Positions 44,503-54,102 of a DNA stretch of 64,000 nucleotides are shown here, piece after piece. The first letter of the stretch is position 1. Each line of letters opens with the position of its first letter. Under the pieces are notes generated by a model. It was not told the DNA's origin. It was given only the letters and a program-made list of their open reading frames with translations, and searched no databases. The stretch is from positions 620,001 through 684,000 of the forward strand of contig NZ_CP041151.1 of assembly GCF_006494715.1 (NCBI RefSeq), read 5' to 3'. The position numbers were made by a program, and so were the translations under genes. Source of the DNA: Shewanella sp. SNU WT4. Its GTDB lineage: Bacteria; Pseudomonadota; Gammaproteobacteria; Enterobacterales; Shewanellaceae.

Positions 44503-44964
44503 TTAGCAGCCTGGATAACCTAATTGTCTCAGCGCTTCGTAGCTAATAATAGCAACCGAGTTTGACAAATTAAGGCTGCGGCTTTCTGGCAGCATAGGAA
44601 TGCGTAAGCGTAAATCGGCACTAATGCTTTCAATGATGCTCATAGGTAAACCGCGGGTTTCAGGGCCAAAGAGCAACACATCACCGTCGCAATAGCTAAG
44701 TTCACTGTGGGGGCGACTGCCTTTAGTGGTGCAGGCTAAAATTCGCTGCCCCTTAACTGTTTCCAGAAAAGCGTCAAAGTTAGGGTGGCGCACCACATTG
44801 ACCATATCACGATAATCTAAGCCCGCACGGCGTAACTTCTTTTCTTCTAAATCAAACCCTAACGGTTCAATCAGGTGTAACTTGCAGCCATTGTTGGCAC
44901 ACAAGCGCATAATATTGCCCGTATTCGGTGCAATTTCAGGTTCATACAAAGCAATATGGAGCAT
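44503..44964 (-). CDS. trmL: tRNA (cytidine(34)-2'-O)-methyltransferase
   Basis: A 153-residue SPOUT methyltransferase that 2'-O-methylates the wobble base of tRNA-Leu. Clear matches to TrmL/Yib[25 protein letters not shown], the knot region [12 protein letters not shown], and [27 protein letters not shown] with the asparagine-serine motif near the C-terminus (LSNSVA). Length matches the family (about 157 aa). Confidence 0.95.
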   Translation of the reverse strand: MLHIALYEPEIAPNTGNIMRLCANNGCKLHLIEPLGFDLEEKKLRRAGLDYRDMVNVVRHPNFDAFLETVKGQRILACTTKGSRPHSELSYCDGDVLLFGPETRGLPMSIIESISADLRLRIPMLPESRSLNLSNSVAIISYEALRQLGYPGC

Positions 44965-45037
44965 AGACGGCCGCTTTAGTTAAAGTGAATCATCAAACAG
45001 GCCGTCATTATACTCAGTTCGCTCAAGCAGACCAGTA

Positions 45038-46411
45038 TCACAAGGGCAAGCTTATCTTTAGTAGTAAACCGTTGGGTGCTTGTTGATACGCGCCAATATC
45101 ACCATCATGGGCGGCAATGGCCGCTGCTGCTATTGCCATGCCAAGTCCCCAGCCGCCGCTGTCGCGTTGGCGAGCGCTATCAGGTCGGTAGAAAGGTTTA
45201 AATAAATGCGGTAACGACTCAGCATCAACCCCCAGGCCATCATCGAGAATGCTAATGTGCAGGCGGTTATTTTGCACTTCAGCTGAAATCCAAATATTGA
45301 GCTTGGCGTAGCGAATGGCGTTACGCAGTAAGTTTTCAATGGCGCGACTAAGCGGCCTTGGATAATGGCTAAACACTAATTCTGCGGGCAGTTGAATATG
45401 CAGCACCTTGCCTTGATGTTCGGCTTCAAATTCGGCGTCGCCTAACACTTGATCTAAGGTTTCATTGAGCTCCAACAATTTACGCGACTCAGGCAAATTG
45501 GCTTTAACGCGAGAGAGCTCTAATAGCTCAGCTATCAAGCATTCAAGTTGGTCGGCTTCATGGGCAATGCGGGCTAACTCTTTACCTTCTAAGCCTTGTT
45601 TGCGTGCGAGCGCGAGCGCTAATTGTAAGCGAGTAAGCGGAGTGCGCAGTTCATGGGAAATGTCGCCAATGAGGCGCTGCTGAGCAAGCACCATAGCCTC
45701 AATACTGTCTCCCATTAAGTTAAAGGCTTGCGCGAGTTGGCCGATTTCATCTTTGCGATGAGCGATAGCATCATCGACGCGGGTGGTTAAATTGCCACTC
45801 GCTATGGCATCGGCGCTTTGCTTAAGTAAGCGCAGGGGTTTACCTAAATGCCAAGCTAATAAGCCGCACAGTAGGCCAGATAATAAGATGGCGAGTGCGA
45901 GAGTCAGTCCTTTATGTTCGGCTAAATATAAAAACCATGGCCGTGGATGATGCTCAGGAAAGCGGCCATAGAGGCTATATACTTGGCCTTTGACGCTAAA
46001 TTTATAGGGACCAAACATCAAGTCGTTGCGAAACTGATGACTTATGGGGTGGCCGACATCATCAACCATTAATTGAAAATGGCGTAATAGCTTAGTGTTA
46101 GCGTGGGAGTTCAGCAGGTTGTCTTGGCTATCAAGCAGATACAGTTTTAAGTGTTTATTGTTAAATCTGGGATGGCGGTTAAGCCAACTATTGAGCGCTC
46201 GCATTGGATTACGCTGGCCGAAATCTTGCTGAGATTGCAGCTGCGCCGCGGCTTCAGCCAATAATTGCTGCAACTGGGTAGGAATGGCTTGTCTATCATA
46301 GTTTTGCTGCATTAAAGGCAGTAAGGCAACGGCGGCAATAATGACAGAACTGCACAGCCAAAATCCCACTAATAATTTGATAAACAGTCGGTTAGGTGTT
46401 TTATTTAGCAT
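45038..46411 (-). CDS. cpxA: CpxA-like sensor histidine kinase
   Basis: A 457-residue envelope-stress sensor. TM1 (residues 10-32) and TM2 (about 168-190) flank a periplasmic domain; HAMP follows (PLRLLKQSADAIASGNLTTR). His253 lies in LIGDISHELRTPLTRLQLAL, the CpxA-type H-box. N-box NLLRNAIRYA and G-boxes DDGLGVD and GGWGLGMAIA are intact. It overlaps the cpxR stop by one base (TTAATG). CpxA phosphorylates CpxR on misfolded envelope proteins; the downstream cpxP-like gene at 47284 supports the assignment. Confidence 0.9.
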   Translation of the reverse strand: MLNKTPNRLFIKLLVGFWLCSSVIIAAVALLPLMQQNYDRQAIPTQLQQLLAEAAAQLQSQQDFGQRNPMRALNSWLNRHPRFNNKHLKLYLLDSQDNLLNSHANTKLLRHFQLMVDDVGHPISHQFRNDLMFGPYKFSVKGQVYSLYGRFPEHHPRPWFLYLAEHKGLTLALAILLSGLLCGLLAWHLGKPLRLLKQSADAIASGNLTTRVDDAIAHRKDEIGQLAQAFNLMGDSIEAMVLAQQRLIGDISHELRTPLTRLQLALALARKQGLEGKELARIAHEADQLECLIAELLELSRVKANLPESRKLLELNETLDQVLGDAEFEAEHQGKVLHIQLPAELVFSHYPRPLSRAIENLLRNAIRYAKLNIWISAEVQNNRLHISILDDGLGVDAESLPHLFKPFYRPDSARQRDSGGWGLGMAIAAAAIAAHDGDIGAYQQAPNGLLLKISLPL

Positions 46412-47094
46412 TAAGGTATCCAGATGTAGCCCTTGCCACGTAAGGTTTTCACTCGCGGGCGGCCATCTTCCCTTGGCGGGAGTTTTTTGCGTAAGTTAGA
46501 CAGATGCATATCTAGGCTGCGATCAAAGGGCATGAGTTTTTTGCCCAGTACCACTTCACTTAGCTGCTCTTTACTGACTTGTTGTCCAGCATGGGTAACC
46601 AGTTCTGCCAGTAGTGCAAATTCAGTGCTTGTGAGCATGAGTAGTTGCTGATGACAAAAGGCTTCTTGGCGCGCATGATCAAGGCTCAGATCGCCCAGTT
46701 GCTGAGTAGTCTCTGCTTGCTTGGCGCTCGGGTTGTGGGCGCGGCGTAAAATGGCGCGAATTCTTGCAATTAGCTCTCTATCGTTAAAAGGCTTGGGTAA
46801 GTAATCATCGGCGCCGATTTCAAGCCCCACAACTCTATCAATTTCATCACCTCTGGCGGTCAGCATCAGCACCGGAGTTTGTTTGTCTTGGCGAATGGCC
46901 TTAAGGACTTCAAAGCCGTTGAGTTTTGGCAGCATGACATCAAGCAAGATTAAGTCGTAATTATGGCGGCGCGCTTGCGCTAGCCCTTGCTCGCCATCAT
47001 GGGCTAAATCTAAGCGAAAGCCTTCAAGCTCTAACAATTGGCTTAGTAGTTCACTTAAGCCGATATCATCATCAATTAGTAACAGAGAATTCAT
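46411..47094 (-). CDS. cpxR: CpxR-like response regulator
   Basis: A 227-residue OmpR-family regulator. Receiver with LLIDDD, Asp52 in LILLDVMLPKLNG and Lys in DDYLPKPF; C-terminal winged helix (LTSTEFALLAELVTHAGQQV, LDMHLSNLRKKL, VKTLRGKGYIWI). The ATG at 47094 opens the receiver fold; the frame extends 19 codons upstream without meaning. Divergent from cpxP across a region with a consensus CpxR box, implying feedback control. Confidence 0.9.
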   Translation of the reverse strand: MNSLLLIDDDIGLSELLSQLLELEGFRLDLAHDGEQGLAQARRHNYDLILLDVMLPKLNGFEVLKAIRQDKQTPVLMLTARGDEIDRVVGLEIGADDYLPKPFNDRELIARIRAILRRAHNPSAKQAETTQQLGDLSLDHARQEAFCHQQLLMLTSTEFALLAELVTHAGQQVSKEQLSEVVLGKKLMPFDRSLDMHLSNLRKKLPPREDGRPRVKTLRGKGYIWIP

Positions 47095-47188
47095 GGTAAC
47101 GATTTTACTCAATGGAATTAGGGGCATCGCAAGGTGCTGGTGCGTTAGCACTCAATGTACGCGAAAGTAAAAATCTTGGACAGACATC

Positions 47189-47203
47189 TTTACCTAGCTT
47201 TAC
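47189..47203 (-). promoter_or_regulatory. CpxR box
   Basis: On the minus strand GTAAA-GCTAG-GTAAA, an exact match to GTAAA-N5-GTAAA. It lies between divergent cpxR and cpxP. A TATACT -10 hexamer at 47236-47241 puts it about 50 bp upstream of the likely cpxP transcription start, a usual activator position. Confidence 0.85.
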
Positions 47204-47283
47204 CTAGTCTTAGCACTGGCTGACATTGGGCTGGGTATACTGTTTGGGTCCCGTTAATTTGATGAAGCTAAAAAGGAATCCCT

Positions 47284-47763
47284 ATGAAAATTAAAAGTAT
47301 TTTATTACTGGTAGCCACGGCATATTTTTCAACAGCGGCCATGGCCAAAGATACAGGTGAAGGCTCAAGCGAGCACCAAAATCGTTATCATCAACAGCAT
47401 CACCAGAGCCATGGCTGTGACGGCATGAGTGCTAAAGGCATGCATAAGATGTTTAAAGGCTTAGATTTAAGTGATGAGCAGCGCCAGCAATTTAAGCAAC
47501 TGATGGAAAAGACTCACTCTGATGAAGGTAAAGAGTCACGCCAGCAGGCTCGTGCTGAAAATAGACAAGCTATGCACGCCCTCATCACAGCGCCACAGTT
47601 TGATGAAACTGCCGCCAAAGCCTTATTGGAAAAACAGTCTGAAACCCGCCAAGCACGAGCGATTGATAACTTAAGAGTGCGCAATCAAGCTTACAATCTG
47701 TTGACGCCAGAGCAGCAGCAACAGTGGCAACAGCGCATAGATACCTGCCAAAAAATCCGATGA
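47284..47763 (+). CDS. cpxP: CpxP/Spy-family periplasmic protein
   Basis: A 159-residue protein: signal peptide (ending TAAMA), a His-rich stretch (HQNRYHQQHHQSHGCDG), then the CpxP/Spy fold with LTxxQ-type motifs: LDLSDEQRQQFKQLMEKTH and, near the C-terminus, YNLLTPEQQQQWQQRID. Such proteins act as periplasmic chaperones and dampen CpxA. The His-rich stretch may bind metal, which would fit the neighbouring fieF. AAAGGAATCCCT precedes the ATG. Confidence 0.88.
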   Translation: MKIKSILLLVATAYFSTAAMAKDTGEGSSEHQNRYHQQHHQSHGCDGMSAKGMHKMFKGLDLSDEQRQQFKQLMEKTHSDEGKESRQQARAENRQAMHALITAPQFDETAAKALLEKQSETRQARAIDNLRVRNQAYNLLTPEQQQQWQQRIDTCQKIR

Positions 47764-47862
47764 TTTCAATCGATTCACTGAGTAAGCTTAGGCGAGTTAC
47801 TCAGTGTGATTTCGATAAGTTTGGGTATACAATAGCCGATAAATTTTGCATCTATCGTGACT

Positions 47863-48756
47863 ATGACTAGTTCTTCTTATGATTTTTGGGTCAAGCTTGC
47901 CAGCCGCGCGTCGGTAGCCACTGCCTTGACCTTAATTGCTATTAAATTATTCGCTTGGCAATATTCTGGCTCTGCCAGTATGTTGGCTTCGCTCACTGAT
48001 TCCTTCGCGGATGCGCTTGCATCTATCGTTAATTTATTAGCCATTCGCTACGCAATTGTGCCTGCTGATAATGACCATAGATATGGCCATGGTAAAGCTG
48101 AGCCCTTGGCTTCGTTAGCGCAATCGGCCTTTATCGCAGGTTCTGCATTACTACTGTTTTTACACGGTGGTCAACGCCTGTTTGATCCGCAGCCCGTTGA
48201 ACATGCCGATGTGGGTATTTGGGTGTCTGTGATTGCTATAGTGATGACACTCGCCTTAGTGCTGCTGCAGAAAAAAGCCTTAAGCATGACATCAAGTTGT
48301 GTGGTTGAAGCCGATTCTTTGCATTACAAATCTGACTTATTGCTAAATGCCGCAGTGTTAATTGCCTTAGTGCTGGCAACACAAGGCTGGTTATGGGCCG
48401 ATGGCTTATTTGCGGTTTTGATTGCCTTTTATATTGGCTATCAAGCCATAGGTCTTGCCTATCGCAGCGCTAATTTATTGTTAGATAAAGAATTAGATCA
48501 AGAAACCCGCGATAAAATCGTGGCGTTAGCCATTGAAGATGGGCGAGTACTCGGGGTGCACGACTTGCGCACTCGGCAATCGGGTAAAACCACTTTTATT
48601 CAGCTGCATCTTGAGTTAGATGGTAATCAGAGCCTATTTAAGGCGCATTCAGCCGCCGATGCGGCTGAAAAACGCATAATGAAAGCATTTGATTCTGCTG
48701 AAGTTATTGTCCATCAAGATCCAGTACAGTTAATGCCTCACCATCAAGTTCCTTAA
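47863..48756 (+). CDS. fieF: Cation diffusion facilitator, ferrous-iron/zinc efflux FieF
   Basis: A 297-residue CDF exporter with six helices and a cytoplasmic C-terminal domain. The transport site is formed by LTDSFADALASIVN (Asp46, Asp50) and ADSLHYKSDLLLN (His-x3-Asp), the Asp/Asp/His/Asp arrangement of FieF. HRYGHGKAEPLASL is the typical linker. It is expected to export Fe(II), Zn and Cd by proton antiport. Start: ATG 47863; a GTG two codons earlier is possible. Its last 53 bp overlap the 3' end of ntrC on the other strand. Confidence 0.92.
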   Translation: MTSSSYDFWVKLASRASVATALTLIAIKLFAWQYSGSASMLASLTDSFADALASIVNLLAIRYAIVPADNDHRYGHGKAEPLASLAQSAFIAGSALLLFLHGGQRLFDPQPVEHADVGIWVSVIAIVMTLALVLLQKKALSMTSSCVVEADSLHYKSDLLLNAAVLIALVLATQGWLWADGLFAVLIAFYIGYQAIGLAYRSANLLLDKELDQETRDKIVALAIEDGRVLGVHDLRTRQSGKTTFIQLHLELDGNQSLFKAHSAADAAEKRIMKAFDSAEVIVHQDPVQLMPHHQVP

Positions 48757-50140
48757 GCTTACGGGTGAGGGTATTACGCCCCCAACCTAAGCAGCGCGCC
48801 GCATCTTGCTTGTGCCCTTGAGTATGCTCAAGGGCGCAGGCCAATAAAATTCGCTCAAACTCTGGGGCAAGTTGATTCAGAATATCAATTTCTTGCGCCG
48901 CTAATCTTTGCTGTACTTCTTGCTGTAACAAAGCTTGCCAGTTACTAGTTACAGGCGCGCTCGCCATCGTGCTTACTGGGCGCTGCAATAATTCCGCGGG
49001 TAAGTCTTGCACTAAAATCTCTTGACCAGAAGCCATAACCGTGAGCCAGCGGCAGGTATTTTCTAGCTGCCTAACATTACCCGGCCATGGCAGGCTTTTA
49101 AGAGTATCAATGGCGCCTTGGCTTAACACTTTGCCTTCAACGCCCATTTCACGCGCCGCGGCCGCTAAAAAATGTGTGGCTAATTGCGGTATGTCTTCCC
49201 GTCTTTGGGCAAGGGATGGAATATGTACGCGAATAACATTGAGACGATGAAATAAATCTTCTCTAAATAGCCCTGCTTCTACCCGACTTTCTAAATTTTG
49301 ATGGGTTGCTGCGATAATGCGCACATCCACAGAAACTGGTAAATGGCCACCAACTCGATAAAATTGACCATCAGCCAATACCCGCAGCAGCCGAGTTTGC
49401 ACATCCAGTGGCATATCGCCAATTTCATCCAAAAACAAGGTGCCACCATTGGCTTGTTCAAAGCGGCCATGGCGCACGGCACTGGCGCCAGTAAAGGCAC
49501 CTTTTTCATGGCCAAAGAGTTCTGACTCAATTAAATCTTTAGGTATGGCCGCCATATTAAGAGCAATAAATGGCTGATTTTTACGGGGGCTGTGTTTATG
49601 CAGGGCGCCCGCGACTAGCTCTTTACCTGTGCCCGACTGACCATTAATCAGCACGCTAATGGATGAACGCGAGAGGCGGCCGATGGCGCGAAACACTTCT
49701 TGCATGGCAGGCGCTTCACCGATGATTTCTTGATGGGCGATAATAGGCGCTTCAAGGGGTTGCGTCTTAGTATCACTTGCGTGTGACAGTGCGCGCTCCA
49801 CTAAGCTAATGGCTTCATCAATGTCAAAAGGCTTAGGTAAGTATTCAAAGGCGCCGGTTTGATAGGCATTCACTGCACTATCAAGATCTGAGTGCGCTGT
49901 CATAATAATCACAGGAATACGCGGGTAATGCTGCTGCAAGCGGCTGAGCAAAGTTAAGCCATCGGTTCCTGGCATGCGAATATCTGAGATGATGACCTGC
50001 GGCTTAGCATCTGTCAGTGCCTGCCATAAGGATTCGGCGGCGCTAAAGCTCGCATTGCTAATGCCTGCGCCTTTTAATGCCCGCTCTAAGACCCAGCGAA
50101 TCGAAGTATCATCATCTAAAATCCAGACTTGTTCATTCAT
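48704..50140 (-). CDS. glnG: Nitrogen regulator NtrC (sigma-54 activator)
   Basis: A 478-residue NtrC. Receiver (Asp53 in [14 protein letters not shown]), AAA+ domain with Walker [12 protein letters not shown], the sigma-54-contacting [15 protein letters not shown] and Walker [13 protein letters not shown], and a C-terminal Fis-type helix-turn-helix ([20 protein letters not shown]). It activates glnA and other nitrogen genes on phosphorylation by NtrB, whose gene it overlaps by 8 bp. The 3' end overlaps fieF. Confidence 0.96.
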   Translation of the reverse strand: MNEQVWILDDDTSIRWVLERALKGAGISNASFSAAESLWQALTDAKPQVIISDIRMPGTDGLTLLSRLQQHYPRIPVIIMTAHSDLDSAVNAYQTGAFEYLPKPFDIDEAISLVERALSHASDTKTQPLEAPIIAHQEIIGEAPAMQEVFRAIGRLSRSSISVLINGQSGTGKELVAGALHKHSPRKNQPFIALNMAAIPKDLIESELFGHEKGAFTGASAVRHGRFEQANGGTLFLDEIGDMPLDVQTRLLRVLADGQFYRVGGHLPVSVDVRIIAATHQNLESRVEAGLFREDLFHRLNVIRVHIPSLAQRREDIPQLATHFLAAAAREMGVEGKVLSQGAIDTLKSLPWPGNVRQLENTCRWLTVMASGQEILVQDLPAELLQRPVSTMASAPVTSNWQALLQQEVQQRLAAQEIDILNQLAPEFERILLACALEHTQGHKQDAARCLGWGRNTLTRKLKELDGEALTVLDLDGQ

Positions 50141-51260
50141 CGTGGGTCTCGCTTACGCTTAAAGTTGAGTCGAAATGGCTCGGCGCCAATTGTGGGCCTT
50201 GACTGCGAAGTGGCAATAATAAGGTAAATTCAGTGTGTCCGGGTTCCGACTGGCAATCGATGCGCCCGCCATGAAGACGCACTATGTTATGAGCAATAGA
50301 AAGCCCAAGGCCATTGCCATCGGCCTTGCCGCTCACCATAGGATAAAACAAGGTATCCATTAAGGCGTCAGGGATCCCGGGGCCATTATCTATCACTTTA
50401 ATTTCCATCACTAATTTGTGGCGTTGACTGCCAAGAGTCACTTGATGCTGAGTGCGAGTGCGCAAAGTAATAGTGCCAAATTGCTTGCCCATGGCTTGAA
50501 TCGAGTTTTGAATGAGATTGAGCAAGGCTTGTTGTAACTGCTCGGCATCCATCACGCTATCTGGAATAGAGGGGTCATAATCGCGCAGTAATGTAATATT
50601 GCTTGGCAAAGTGACAGTGATCAGTTGCAGTACTTTTTGAGTTACCCAATGAATATTATTGTAAGCGTGCAAGCTTGGCTTTTGCGGACCAAGTAACCTG
50701 TCCACCAGATTTCTTAGGCGGTCGGCTTGCTCAATAATCATTTGGGTGAATTCTTGCAACTGTGGGTCACTGAGCTCGCGCTCTAATAACTGCGCCGCGC
50801 CGCGTAAACCGCCTAAGGGATTTTTAATTTCGTGGGCAAGGTTGCGCACCAAAAACTGCGCCGCTTGCTGCTGAGCTTCTTGATTCAGCTGCTGATCAAT
50901 GCGCCGCTGTTGATCTACTTGTTTAAGCTCTAATATCGCAAGTGTGTCATCTGGCAGCGGGCTTAAGGTTAAGTCAACGCTAAAGGGATGGCCTTCTTGG
51001 GTGATGATAGTGATAGCACTGAAATACAAGCCCACCCCATTTTCTACCGCCGCAGCTAAGCGCTCACTTAAGGCCTCTGGTAATTGGCAATGATCCATCA
51101 GGCTAAGCTCGCTGAGCTTGTGGCGATTAATGCTAAATAATTGCTCTGCGGCCGAATTGGCATAATGAATATGGCAGCGACTATCTATGACTATCACAGC
51201 CGTCATCATATGATTGAGTAGCTTATCATCATCCCAGCGGCGCATATCTTTGGCGGTCAT
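50133..51260 (-). CDS. glnL: Nitrogen sensor kinase NtrB
   Basis: A 375-residue soluble kinase: PAS domain (residues 10-120; MMTAVIVIDSRCHIHYANSA), H-box LVRNLAHEIKNPLGGLRGAAQLL, N-box ALLNLIQNSIQAMG and G-box DNGPGIP/GNGLGLSIAHNI. It phosphorylates NtrC when nitrogen is limiting, under PII control. ATG 51260 follows AAGGAAACC and the NtrC box at 51302-51318, so the longer frame beginning at 51326 is rejected. Confidence 0.95.
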   Translation of the reverse strand: MTAKDMRRWDDDKLLNHMMTAVIVIDSRCHIHYANSAAEQLFSINRHKLSELSLMDHCQLPEALSERLAAAVENGVGLYFSAITIITQEGHPFSVDLTLSPLPDDTLAILELKQVDQQRRIDQQLNQEAQQQAAQFLVRNLAHEIKNPLGGLRGAAQLLERELSDPQLQEFTQMIIEQADRLRNLVDRLLGPQKPSLHAYNNIHWVTQKVLQLITVTLPSNITLLRDYDPSIPDSVMDAEQLQQALLNLIQNSIQAMGKQFGTITLRTRTQHQVTLGSQRHKLVMEIKVIDNGPGIPDALMDTLFYPMVSGKADGNGLGLSIAHNIVRLHGGRIDCQSEPGHTEFTLLLPLRSQGPQLAPSHFDSTLSVSETHDE

Positions 51261-51709
51261 AGACGGTTTCCTTGGCGATAAGCAGGGGTTAACGCTTATG
51301 ATGCACCAACTTGGTGCAATGGACAAGTGCGAAGCCTTGCCGTGTCAGCCCTTATGGCTAGCGCTTTATGCCCTGAGTCAGTGCCTCACAACTTAATTAT
51401 TTCCCTTGTGCCTCTGGCGCATGCAAGTTTACTGCCGCTTTTAGGTAGCAATAAAAATTTGGCTAAAAGTTAGGTTAATTAACATGAGGTTAGCCGAGGT
51501 TGCAGCTAACTTGATTGGACAATCAGTTAACTGAGTACAAATTGTGTTTCGCTCGGGGGATGTAATGACTAGCCACATTTATGCCCGCGGCTAATTATGC
51601 TGCTAGCCACTAGGCTAAGGGGTAAATTGCAGCGGGCGATTTAGCTTGCCCAATTGATGACTCCATTGATGACTTCATTTTTTACTAACACTTAGCGTCG
51701 CAAATGTAA
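51261..51709. other. Region upstream of ntrB and downstream of the DUF4124 gene
   Basis: About 450 bases. Contains the NtrC box (51302-51318) serving ntrB and otherwise no recognisable gene; no clear terminator for the DUF4124 gene could be found. Confidence 0.6.
51302..51318. promoter_or_regulatory. NtrC-binding site upstream of ntrB
   Basis: TGCACC-AACTT-GGTGCA, a perfect match to the TGCACC-N5-GGTGCA consensus, 42 bp before the ntrB start. At that short distance it would suit autorepression of the ntrBC promoter. Confidence 0.9.
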
Positions 51710-52261
51710 CTACTTAGCAGTGCGCGGCTGTGGTCTCGGTGGATGATAAACCGCTTGATGCATGAAAATAGTAATTACGCCGCTTTGGGCCAAGGTCTGG
51801 CCATTGCCAGTCACTAACAAGGCTTGCAGGGTATGACTACCGCGATTAACACCTGTTAGCTCAAATGAGGAAGAGGCTTGGCCTTGGTTATAAGGCGCGC
51901 CATCAAGCAATAATTGGTAAAGCGCGCCGCGAGGCCGCTCCTGAGCTAGGGTGAGCGTCACAATAAAATTGCCATTATTGTCGCGGATGGTTTCTTCATT
52001 GCTTGGTGAGCTAATGCTGAGCTGATAATTAATACTGGCGGTCAAATCTACCGCTTTGACTTGTGCGGGTGGCAGTAAGATTTGATTGCTCGTTTCAGGC
52101 TTAAGCTCAACTTTTATGGCGCCTTCAACCGGTACATCGGAAAAATGTACGCCTCCTTTGGCATCAACCCAGCGATACACTTTAGCATCGGCCGTTGAAC
52201 TTGCAAGGAGTAGCGCTATCACTACAGCGGTAAGAGAGGAAACGCGGTATTGTGCAGACAT
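51710..52261 (-). CDS. DUF4124-domain exported protein
   Basis: A 183-residue protein with a signal peptide (ending STADA) and the N-terminal DUF4124 signature KVYRWVDAKGGVHFSDVPVEG. The C-terminal part (INYQLSISSPSNEETIRDNNGNFIVTLTL, read as QLSISSPSNEETIRDN) is a beta-rich domain like those in other DUF4124 proteins of Shewanella. Function unknown. AAGGATGCTAACT precedes the ATG at 52261; ntrB lies downstream in the same direction, about 450 bp away. Confidence 0.85.
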   Translation of the reverse strand: MSAQYRVSSLTAVVIALLLASSTADAKVYRWVDAKGGVHFSDVPVEGAIKVELKPETSNQILLPPAQVKAVDLTASINYQLSISSPSNEETIRDNNGNFIVTLTLAQERPRGALYQLLLDGAPYNQGQASSSFELTGVNRGSHTLQALLVTGNGQTLAQSGVITIFMHQAVYHPPRPQPRTAK

Positions 52262-52491
52262 AGTTAGCATCCTTAAACTGTGTTGCTTAAGGTTACTCAT
52301 TTTGGGCGAATGTGCCTAGTTGTTTGATGGATTTTGCAGCAGCTCGTCCATAGGTAGACAATGTTTCAGCTAAGTAACCGCCAAATATGGCTAAGGTTAT
52401 CGACTTTGGCTACGTTCCCAGGCTTGTAAGCTTGTATCTCACGAGCTTTGTCTCTAAGGTAGCAGCCTAAAAAAAATTAGAGGAGATCAAG

Positions 52492-54042
52492 ATGGCGACG
52501 TCAGGCGAGAGTCAAGAATCGAACGGCATACTAAGCCGAATGCTAAATAGCATTGAACGAGTGGGGAATAAACTCCCCGATCCTGCGGTAATCTTTTTAC
52601 TGGGGATGTTATTAATTTGGGGATTATCTGCCATTTTTGCGCAGATGGACTTTGCGACCATAGATCCTCGCACCGGTGTACCGTTAGAAGTCAATAACTT
52701 GCTGACAGGTTCTGCCATTGTGGGATTTTTATCCTCTATGGTGACCACCTTTACTAGCTTTGCGCCGCTTGGCGTAGTGTTAGTGGCCATGTTAGGTGTC
52801 GGTGTGGCTGAGCATTCTGGCTTTATTAATACAGCATTGAAATTGATGTTGAAAGTCACGCCAGCTAAGTACTTAACCCCATCGATTATTTTAATCTCTA
52901 TAGTTAGCCATACCGCAACTGATGCGGGCTACGTGTTAGTAATCCCATTAGCTGGGGTTATTTTCTTTGCTGTGGGTCGTCATCCGTTAGCGGGTATTGC
53001 GGCAGCTTTTGCTGGCGTGAGCGGCGGCTTTGGCGCTAACTTTGTGCCATCGGGATTAGATCCGTTATTACAAAGTTTCACCCAGAGCGCGGCGCAAATT
53101 ATCGACCCTGCCATTTCAGTCAATCCACTCAATAACTGGTTCTTCACCTCAGCATCGAGCTTATTTATCGTGCTGTTAGGTTGGTACATTACCGACAAGA
53201 TTATTGAGCCTAGACTGCAAAAGACTAAGGTTGACGGCGATACCAGCGGTTTACCTTCATTTGATGAAGTGGGCCCGAAAGAGAAACGCGCCTTTAATGT
53301 TGCCTCTATGGTGATGGTCTTAGGTTTAGTGCTGTTGTATTTAGCGAGCGCTCCAGCGGATTCTGCCATGCGCGCCGCTAACGGTGAGCTGACAGATTTT
53401 AAAGCGCCATTAATGCAATCTATCGTGCCGCTTATCTTCTTACTGTTCTGGATCCCTGGCGCCATTTATGGCTTCATGGTTGGCACTTTCACTAGCTCAC
53501 GCGACATGATTGCTGCCATGAGCAAGTCTATGGGTGGCATGGCTTACTACATAGTCATGGCATTCTTCTGCGCCATGTTTGTGGCGGCGTTTACTAAGTC
53601 TAACTTGGGGGCTTTGCTGGCCATTGAAGGCGCTGAAGTATTAAAAGCATTAGCCTTGCCAAGTTCAGTGACTATCGTCGGCATCATCTTCCTGACAGCC
53701 TTTGTTAACTTGTTTGTGGGTTCAAGCTCTGCCAAGTGGGGATTATTAGGGCCTATCTTTGTGCCTATGTTGATGCAGCTGAACATTTCACCCGATTTAA
53801 CCCAAGCCGCTTACCGTATTGGTGATTCAAGCTCTAACATCATTACGCCGTTAATGCCTTACTTCCCGTTAGTGGTGGTGTATTGCCAGAAGTACGTTAA
53901 GGACACAGGGATAGGTACCTTGATTGCTATGATGCTGCCGTATTCGGTGGCCTTCTTAGTGGGTTGGACCTTGTTCTTACTTGCCTATTGGGGTCTTGGT
54001 ATTCCATTAGGATTACAAGCCAGCTACACCTACGGTCTGTAA
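52492..54042 (+). CDS. AbgT-family transporter
   Basis: A 516-residue membrane carrier of the AbgT family (p-aminobenzoyl-glutamate transport or sulfonamide export). The N-terminus (LNSIERVGNKLPDPAVIFLLG), SHTATDAGYVLVIPLAGVIF, GVSGGFGANFVPSGLDPLLQ and the C-terminal FVNLFVGSSSAKWGLLGPIFVPMLM and YRIGDSSSNIITPLMPYFP match the family well. AGAGGAGATCAAG gives a strong ribosome site. Whether it imports folate fragments, peptides or exports antimetabolites cannot be read. Confidence 0.9.
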   Translation: MATSGESQESNGILSRMLNSIERVGNKLPDPAVIFLLGMLLIWGLSAIFAQMDFATIDPRTGVPLEVNNLLTGSAIVGFLSSMVTTFTSFAPLGVVLVAMLGVGVAEHSGFINTALKLMLKVTPAKYLTPSIILISIVSHTATDAGYVLVIPLAGVIFFAVGRHPLAGIAAAFAGVSGGFGANFVPSGLDPLLQSFTQSAAQIIDPAISVNPLNNWFFTSASSLFIVLLGWYITDKIIEPRLQKTKVDGDTSGLPSFDEVGPKEKRAFNVASMVMVLGLVLLYLASAPADSAMRAANGELTDFKAPLMQSIVPLIFLLFWIPGAIYGFMVGTFTSSRDMIAAMSKSMGGMAYYIVMAFFCAMFVAAFTKSNLGALLAIEGAEVLKALALPSSVTIVGIIFLTAFVNLFVGSSSAKWGLLGPIFVPMLMQLNISPDLTQAAYRIGDSSSNIITPLMPYFPLVVVYCQKYVKDTGIGTLIAMMLPYSVAFLVGWTLFLLAYWGLGIPLGLQASYTYGL

Positions 54043-54057
54043 TAATAGAGTCAAAGA

Positions 54058-54082
54058 TAAGGCCCGCATTATGCGGGCCTTA
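54058..54082. terminator. Bidirectional stem-loop between abgT-like gene and ovoA
   Basis: TAAGGCCCGCA / TGCGGGCCTTA, perfect 11-bp stem with TTA loop, at the junction of convergent genes. The T-run is weak, but stem stability and place favour a shared terminator. Confidence 0.8.
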
Positions 54083-54102
54083 TGCTATCTGGCGTATGCT
54101 CT

